Shown piece by piece: positions 59,647 to 64,000 of a DNA stretch of 64,000 bases (position 1 is the stretch's first letter; the number at the start of each line of letters is the position of its first letter). Position numbers and translations under genes: made by a program. The notes under the pieces were generated by a model. That model saw nothing but the letters and a program-made list of their open reading frames with translations. It was not told the origin of the DNA and searched no databases. This stretch comes from UBA4055 sp964648295 (GTDB taxonomy: Bacteria > UBA4055): positions 38,862 through 102,861 of the forward strand of contig CAZYNH010000009.1 in the NCBI GenBank assembly GCA_964648295.1, read 5' to 3'.

Positions 59647-59813
59647 TGAAAAAGAAGAAAATAATAAGAAAAAAAGATGAGAATACTGTCATAATCGACA
59701 GGTTTGAACTTATAAAACAGCTCAGGCGTACCAATCTTAAAAAAGGCAAAGTGATAGAGCCTAAAAAGAAATACGACCGGAAAGATAAGAGCTGGAAAAA
59801 AGATTTTGAATAA
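59646..59813 (+). CDS. Small basic protein, 55 residues
   Basis: Starts MKKKKIIRKKDENTVIIDRF and ends KSWKKDFE. About a third of its residues are Lys or Arg, and its middle (FELIKQLRRTNLKKGKVIE) is a likely amphipathic helix. The start codon overlaps the stop of the lipoprotein gene (TAATG), which supports translation. Nucleic-acid or ribosome binding is a guess from charge only; no known family recognised. Confidence 0.55.
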   Translation: MKKKKIIRKKDENTVIIDRFELIKQLRRTNLKKGKVIEPKKKYDRKDKSWKKDFE

Positions 59814-59868
59814 TATTTTAAATTAATGTTGCGCATTTATAAGTAATGACTTATTATTCCAAATTATC

Positions 59869-59917
59869 TTGCCGTCGTCAAGGCGAATGCGGCGGCAAAG
59901 ATCTTAACACATTCGCC
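59869..59917 (+). promoter_or_regulatory. H-type pseudoknot in the csp leader
   Basis: Stem 1: TTGCCGTCG (59869-59877) with CGGCGGCAA (59890-59898), 9 pairs including one G-U. Stem 2: GGCGAATG (59882-59889) with CATTCGCC (59910-59917), 8 perfect pairs. The 5' arm of stem 2 lies in the loop of stem 1 and abuts its 3' arm, so the two can stack coaxially (loops 4, 0 and 11 bases) or compete. It ends 20 bases before the csp ATG. Confidence 0.62.
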
Positions 59918-59937
59918 ATAAACAAAGAAGGAAAAAC

Positions 59938-60141
59938 ATGAGCAAAGGTACTGTAAAATGGTTCAACGCCGAAAAAGGCTACGGATTTATCACAAACGAT
60001 GACGACGGGAAAGACCTGTTCGTTCACCACTCACAGATTCAGGCAAACGGGTTCGCAACTCTGAAAGACGGTCAGAAAGTCGAGTTCGAGGTAGGACAGG
60101 GGCAGAAAGGACCGTGCGCCAACAAAGTAAAAGCAATATAA
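59938..60141 (+). CDS. csp: Cold-shock protein (CspA family)
   Basis: 67 residues, one cold-shock domain. RNA-binding motifs KGYGFI (RNP1) and DLFVHH (RNP2) are intact; starts MSKGTVKWFNAEKGYGF. Binds single-stranded RNA and melts structure. AAGAAGGA precedes the ATG. The 5' leader carries a strong dyad pair, and the gene is closed by its own terminator, so it is a single-gene unit. Confidence 0.97.
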   Translation: MSKGTVKWFNAEKGYGFITNDDDGKDLFVHHSQIQANGFATLKDGQKVEFEVGQGQKGPCANKVKAI

Positions 60142-60176
60142 GTAACTTTTAAAGTAACATATATTAGTTTTAAAAG

Positions 60177-60203
60177 ACCGGCATCACAGAGTGCCGGTTT
60201 TTT
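60177..60203 (+). terminator. Terminator after csp
   Basis: ACCGGCA, loop TCACAGAG, TGCCGGT, followed by a T-run. It lies between convergent csp and the Nudix gene. Confidence 0.88.
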
Positions 60204-60213
60204 CCTTTACGGC

Positions 60214-60744
60214 TTATTTTTCAAAATATACCGCCCATACACGGGCGTCCAGTGAGCAGTCGGTGTGGGCCTTGAGGTATGCTTTGAGCTGATCCTCCAG
60301 CCCGGATCTGCTGAACTCGAGCACTTCTATTTCTTCAGAATCATCGAGTTTCTGCCGTTTAAAGGCTGTTACCTTAATATCGACCATATAAATAATTTCT
60401 GATGTAATTCCGGCTGAAGTGCAGAGCGGAGGAGATATGTTCGTAACGATTCCTTCGCAGCCGGTCTCTTCGAGAAGCTCTCTTAGCGCTGTTGATTCGG
60501 GCGTCTCTCCTTTGTCGATAAGTCCTGCAGGGAATTCTATCGAATACATATTGATCGGGTAGCGGAACTGCTTTACAAGGATCACTTTGTCATCATGATA
60601 AGCATTGACGACTACGGCTTTGGTATCGTTCGCTCTTTCCAGAAATTCCCATTTCTGAAGCATTCCGGTTTTGTCCTCGAATTCCGTAATGTAGAAGTTC
60701 GAATATTTGCCGTCAAAGACTTTGTATTTTTTGATTATTTTCAA
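60214..60744 (-). CDS. Nudix hydrolase (ADP-ribose pyrophosphatase type)
   Basis: 176 residues. The Nudix box GLIDKGETPESTALRELLEE (then TGCEG) is complete. The upstream FPAGLIDKGE and the downstream FSRSGLEDQL resemble ADP-ribose / NDP-sugar pyrophosphatases. The start is TTG directly after the mannosidase stop (TAA-TTG, no spacer), so translation is probably coupled. Substrate is inferred only by general resemblance. Confidence 0.86.
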   Translation of the reverse strand: MKIIKKYKVFDGKYSNFYITEFEDKTGMLQKWEFLERANDTKAVVVNAYHDDKVILVKQFRYPINMYSIEFPAGLIDKGETPESTALRELLEETGCEGIVTNISPPLCTSAGITSEIIYMVDIKVTAFKRQKLDDSEEIEVLEFSRSGLEDQLKAYLKAHTDCSLDARVWAVYFEK

Positions 60745-63700
60745 TTATTTATCCGGTTTTTTAAGATAAAGCGTCTTAATTTCGTACGGGCCGAATTTGA
60801 GGTCAACAGACGAGACATTTTTTCTTAGATGTCTGAATTCAGTCTCGATGAGATTTGATTCCGACACATCGAACTTAGTATCGAAACAGACCGATGCCCT
60901 GTCTGCGGCCCCCATGGTTTCATACAGCCTCAGAATTATTCCTTTACCGTCCTCTGAAGGTTTGACCGTTTCTATCTTGACCGAGCAGGCCTGCAGGCTG
61001 TAATACGATCTCTGCATGATCTTCGGCGCTTTTTTCAAGGGAATTATTGAGGCCGGATCGTTCAGTTCGTGGGCTATTTTCAATGTGTCGGAATTTTCGA
61101 GCGCGCACGGATGCGGGTAGTAAGAATAGATGAAGACGTGCTTCCCGATATCCGCCGTTTCGTCGGGGCTGTTCGTGCTTCTTAACAGAGAGAGTTCTAT
61201 CCTTCCGTCTTTTATGAAGTGGCCGTATTTGCAGTCGTTTAAAATAGCGAACCCGTAGTCGGTCCTTGAAATGTCGGCATATCTTTGAGCGGGGACTTCA
61301 AATCTGGCGTGGTCCCATGTAGTGTTGAAGTGCGCGGGCCTTTTTATCTGTCCGAACTGTATCTCGTATGTGGCAGTGCCTGAGTCTATACATGTCTCCG
61401 CGGCCGCTTTGAGCAGTTTTTTCTCCTCTTTCCAGTCCACTGTATTCTCGATTCTGATCTCTCTCGAATCCGATGAAAGAGTGATCTCCTGAACGATCGT
61501 CGAATTTCCTATGGTCAGTATCTGCTCTATGCCTACAAGATGTCCGTTGTCGCCGATGATCTCCAGGCTGACCCTTTTTGCCTGCTCCGGCTTTGTCTCC
61601 CTGTAATAATGATTGATGTCCCAGGCTTCCCAGTTGATCGGCCGGTCTTCCCACAAAAGCAGTTTATTGGCGAACCTCACTGTTTCGATATCAGCCTCCT
61701 TGTCGTAGATCGAATGTATCACCCCGTCTTCGCATATAGTAACTCTGATGAATTTATTCTCGAGAACTATATCATTTTCGGTTATGGCGAGCTCCGCCTT
61801 GCCGGAATGCTTCTGTTCAGAGACAACTCTGTCTTTCGCGATATTGAAGACAGTATATCCCATAGGCGGGACAGTAACATAGAATTCGATTTTTCCGTGA
61901 TTTAAAAGCCAGGGGATTTTGCAGCCGGAAGCATCCGTAACGCAGTAATTTGTGCCTGAAACCGCCGAAAATCTTACCAGGAGGTTCTTTTCCCAGCTCA
62001 GGGAGTTAAAGGCGAGATAGTTCCCCTCAAGCTTGTCATCATATCTTACATCGAAAAGCTGATTGAAGAATTTTTCGAACAGATCGTGGATCTTGTCGAA
62101 GTTCTTTTCGGAAAGTTCATGAGCCTCCTTATAAACCCTGTTGATGGAAGAGCCGGGCAGGATGTCGTGGAACTGGTTGAGAAGCGTGTCATTCCATATT
62201 CGGTCTATCTCTTCTTTCGGATATTTATCTGTCCATGTGCCCAGAAATTCAAGGTCTCTTAAGGCTGTTTCAAGGTCGCGGTTGTATTTTTTCATAAGGC
62301 CCTGAGTTGTATAGGTGCCTCTGTGAAGCTCAAGATACAGTTCACCCGCCCATGAAGGAAGGCGGTCCTTCGGTATTTTTGATATTTTGTCGAAGAAATC
62401 CTGCGCAAAGGCGAATTTGAATCTGGGCGCGCCTTCAAGGTCTTTCTGTCTTAATCCGAGCTCGATGTGAATTGGAGAGGGGCCTCCTCCGCCGTCACCG
62501 ATGCCGTAGAGGTTCAAAAATTCGTCGGACACATCCGACTGCGTGTATCTTTCCTCGCTTTCGATCAGCTTTGACGGCATATTCGAGCAGTTGTAATCGT
62601 TGGTCGGCAGAAAGTGGGTGAGTATCTCAGTGCCGTCTATTCCCTTCCAGTAAAAGGTGTGGTGCGGGAATTTGTTCGTTTCGTTCCATGATATTTTCTG
62701 GGTCATGAATACATCCACGCCCGACTTTTTAAGGATCTGGGGCAGGGCGGCGGAATAGCCGAATACATCGGGAAGCCAGAGGTTTTTAACATCAGCGCCG
62801 AATTCATCTCTGAAGAACTTCTTTCCGTACAGGCACTGCCTGACCAGCGACTCGCCGGATGTTATGTTCATGTCCGGTTCTACCCACATTGCGCCCTGAA
62901 GCTCCCAGCGCATCTCTTTCGCGGCCTTTTTGATCTTTTTATAAAGCTCGGGATAGTCCTCTTTCACCCATGCATACATCTGCGGCTGGGATGAGCCGAA
63001 TTTATATTCGGGATATTCTTTCAACAGCTTCAGCGCGGTCGAGAATGTCCTTCCCGCTTTCCGTCTGGTCTCGCGCGCCGGCCATAGCCACGCGAGGTCA
63101 ATGTGGGCATGCCCGATCGAATAGACCGTCATCGCGCTGTCCGCAGCCTTTCTCGACAGCAGTTCTGCGGAGATTGAAAGCGCTTTATCTATGCCTTCGC
63201 CGTTGTCCCAGATGTTGACTATGCGGTTAAGTCCGGCAAGAAGTTTTTTTCTTCTCGGCGCGTTTTCGGGAAGTTTCTTCATAAGGTCGAAAAGGCATAT
63301 AAGGTCATTTTCGAGTTTTTGTATTTTGCGGTCAACTGATACGATCTCAGCCTGTTTCAGACAAAATTCGTCTCTGTTTTTCCCGAAGAGCCCGTTCGCG
63401 CCCGCCTCCACTATAAGCTCGAATTTTTCGCCCGGAACGGCTTTTTCGGCTAAGAGGTAGTAGTATTTTCCCGAATTGACATACCAGTCGGTCTTGTTGG
63501 TCAGTCCCTGGTCGGGCGTCCCATTAATAAATACGCAGCCTTCACCGTCCATGTCTAGAAGTACGCCCGTTTCATTACCCGCCATTTCTTCGGGAATTTC
63601 GCTTTTGAACCTAAACCAAGCGGATCCCCACAATTTACCCCATTTCGCACCTATCTTTATAGGTTTGAATTTGGCTTTAACGGCCTCTTTGTATGGAACA

Positions 63701-63816
63701 GGTTCATTTTTATCGTAAATGTATTCCGCGGTAATCGGGAACCGGCCCGGGTACTTGAGCGGCGCGAGCCTGTCTAAAAACTGCTTTATTCTTTCAGTAT
63801 ATATTTTGTCGTACAT
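60745..63816 (-). CDS. Alpha-mannosidase, glycoside hydrolase family 38
   Basis: 1023 residues, no signal peptide, so intracellular. GH38 markers: zinc HAHID and DLAWLWPARETRRK near residues 230-245, QGAMWVEPDMNITSGESLV, and LWLPDVFGYS with the nucleophile Asp. ELHRGTYTTQGLMKKYNRDLE follows. The C-terminal half is the beta-sandwich region. It trims alpha-mannosides, probably for sugar use or glycan turnover. AGGAGGT precedes ATG 63816, with a strong promoter further up. Forms a pair with the Nudix gene. Confidence 0.94.
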   Translation of the reverse strand: MYDKIYTERIKQFLDRLAPLKYPGRFPITAEYIYDKNEPVPYKEAVKAKFKPIKIGAKWGKLWGSAWFRFKSEIPEEMAGNETGVLLDMDGEGCVFINGTPDQGLTNKTDWYVNSGKYYYLLAEKAVPGEKFELIVEAGANGLFGKNRDEFCLKQAEIVSVDRKIQKLENDLICLFDLMKKLPENAPRRKKLLAGLNRIVNIWDNGEGIDKALSISAELLSRKAADSAMTVYSIGHAHIDLAWLWPARETRRKAGRTFSTALKLLKEYPEYKFGSSQPQMYAWVKEDYPELYKKIKKAAKEMRWELQGAMWVEPDMNITSGESLVRQCLYGKKFFRDEFGADVKNLWLPDVFGYSAALPQILKKSGVDVFMTQKISWNETNKFPHHTFYWKGIDGTEILTHFLPTNDYNCSNMPSKLIESEERYTQSDVSDEFLNLYGIGDGGGGPSPIHIELGLRQKDLEGAPRFKFAFAQDFFDKISKIPKDRLPSWAGELYLELHRGTYTTQGLMKKYNRDLETALRDLEFLGTWTDKYPKEEIDRIWNDTLLNQFHDILPGSSINRVYKEAHELSEKNFDKIHDLFEKFFNQLFDVRYDDKLEGNYLAFNSLSWEKNLLVRFSAVSGTNYCVTDASGCKIPWLLNHGKIEFYVTVPPMGYTVFNIAKDRVVSEQKHSGKAELAITENDIVLENKFIRVTICEDGVIHSIYDKEADIETVRFANKLLLWEDRPINWEAWDINHYYRETKPEQAKRVSLEIIGDNGHLVGIEQILTIGNSTIVQEITLSSDSREIRIENTVDWKEEKKLLKAAAETCIDSGTATYEIQFGQIKRPAHFNTTWDHARFEVPAQRYADISRTDYGFAILNDCKYGHFIKDGRIELSLLRSTNSPDETADIGKHVFIYSYYPHPCALENSDTLKIAHELNDPASIIPLKKAPKIMQRSYYSLQACSVKIETVKPSEDGKGIILRLYETMGAADRASVCFDTKFDVSESNLIETEFRHLRKNVSSVDLKFGPYEIKTLYLKKPDK

Positions 63817-63851
63817 GGCGGATACCTCCTTAGCTTTAATCTCTGAATGGT

Positions 63852-63880
63852 ATTATATGAATATAAAAGACCGAATTCAA
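63852..63880 (-). promoter_or_regulatory. Promoter for the GH38-Nudix pair
   Basis: On the minus strand TTGAAT (63880-63875), 17 bases, a perfect TATAAT (63857-63852), giving a leader of about 30 bases. A second weaker pair, TTGACA (63908-63903), 16 bases, TAACTC (63886-63881), lies just upstream. Confidence 0.62.
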
Positions 63881-64000
63881 GAGTTATGATGTTTAAATAT
63901 AGTGTCAAAAGTATCTTCACATACAAAACAAGTACTGGTTAAGTGTGGAATACACCCGATTTTTTGTAGACATTGCTAAGCACATTTATCTCCCTTCTTT

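Noticed and set aside
61540..61905. Open frame on the plus strand inside the mannosidase gene
   Set aside because: Shadow of the GH38 coding sequence; no motif, no start signal.
63920..63995. Short minus-strand frame of 22 codons with GGGAG before the ATG
   Set aside because: Too short, no homology recognised, and it lies in the promoter region of the mannosidase gene; it could only be a leader peptide, for which there is no other sign.

Overview
The window is a dense bacterial chromosome segment with moderate GC and no insertion sequence, prophage or CRISPR array. The organism is almost certainly Gram-negative and from the Fibrobacteres-Chlorobi-Bacteroidetes (FCB) side of the tree. Four features point there: a fused lpxC-fabZ gene, a PorV/PorQ-family outer-membrane protein, a secreted protein with a type IX secretion (T9SS) C-terminal sorting domain, and many exported or lipobox-bearing proteins. 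A large rubrerythrin / superoxide reductase / flavodiiron / rubredoxin / ferritin block indicates an anaerobe that meets oxygen. The exact phylum (for example an uncultured Cloacimonadota- or Delongbacteria-like lineage) is inference.

Layout. 1-3.6 kb: the 5' part of an exported protein on the minus strand, divergent from an aminotransferase / nucleotide-sugar dehydratase pair that looks like the first two steps of bacillosamine-type sugar synthesis (PglF/PglE-like). 3.6-14.5 kb, minus strand: Rel (p)ppGpp enzyme, NAD(P)HX repair enzyme, RadA, a membrane VWA protein with an exported single-TM partner, and PriA. 14.7-16.8 kb: a zinc-ribbon membrane protein and a small lipoprotein. 16.8-19.7 kb, minus: aspS-xseB-fmt. 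19.9-22.1 kb: exbB-exbD-exbD-tonB, closed by a terminator. 22.1-30.4 kb: purD, a two-gene exported cassette, a UMF1-type transporter, metG, yraN, a GT2 glycosyltransferase, a WYL regulator and a valine-type tRNA with an odd anticodon loop. 30.5-35.1 kb: a PfkB kinase, a propeller lipoprotein, DUF554 and EttA.

35.2-40.5 kb is an oxygen-defence island, minus strand: flavin reductase, dihydroorotate-dehydrogenase-like protein, two rubrerythrin-family proteins, superoxide reductase, ferritin, flavodiiron protein, an unlisted 52-aa rubredoxin and a PerR-type repressor. A perfect 9-3-9 palindrome overlaps the perR -10 box, and a weaker copy sits on the rubredoxin-operon -10. 40.7-45.4 kb: Ddl, a small exported protein, a LipM-like octanoyltransferase, LpxA and LpxC-FabZ. 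45.6-59.8 kb is a long plus-strand run of envelope genes: an FKBP lipoprotein, two cyclophilins, a FolD-family protein lacking its catalytic lysine, PorV-like, an M6-like pseudoprotease with a T9SS tail, a metallopeptidase/TolB-propeller/beta-barrel fusion, two paralogous exported proteins, a site-2 protease, TatD, a lipoprotein and a 55-aa basic protein. The window ends with a cold-shock gene whose leader can form an H-type pseudoknot, and with a Nudix hydrolase and a GH38 alpha-mannosidase on the minus strand.

Strongest items for a second look: the csp leader pseudoknot, the degenerate M6 and FolD active sites, the metallopeptidase-propeller-barrel fusion, the PerR operator pair, the C33 tRNA and the triple zinc-ribbon membrane protein. 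No gap without a gene exceeds about 220 bases. All coordinates and motif positions were read by eye; no database search was run.
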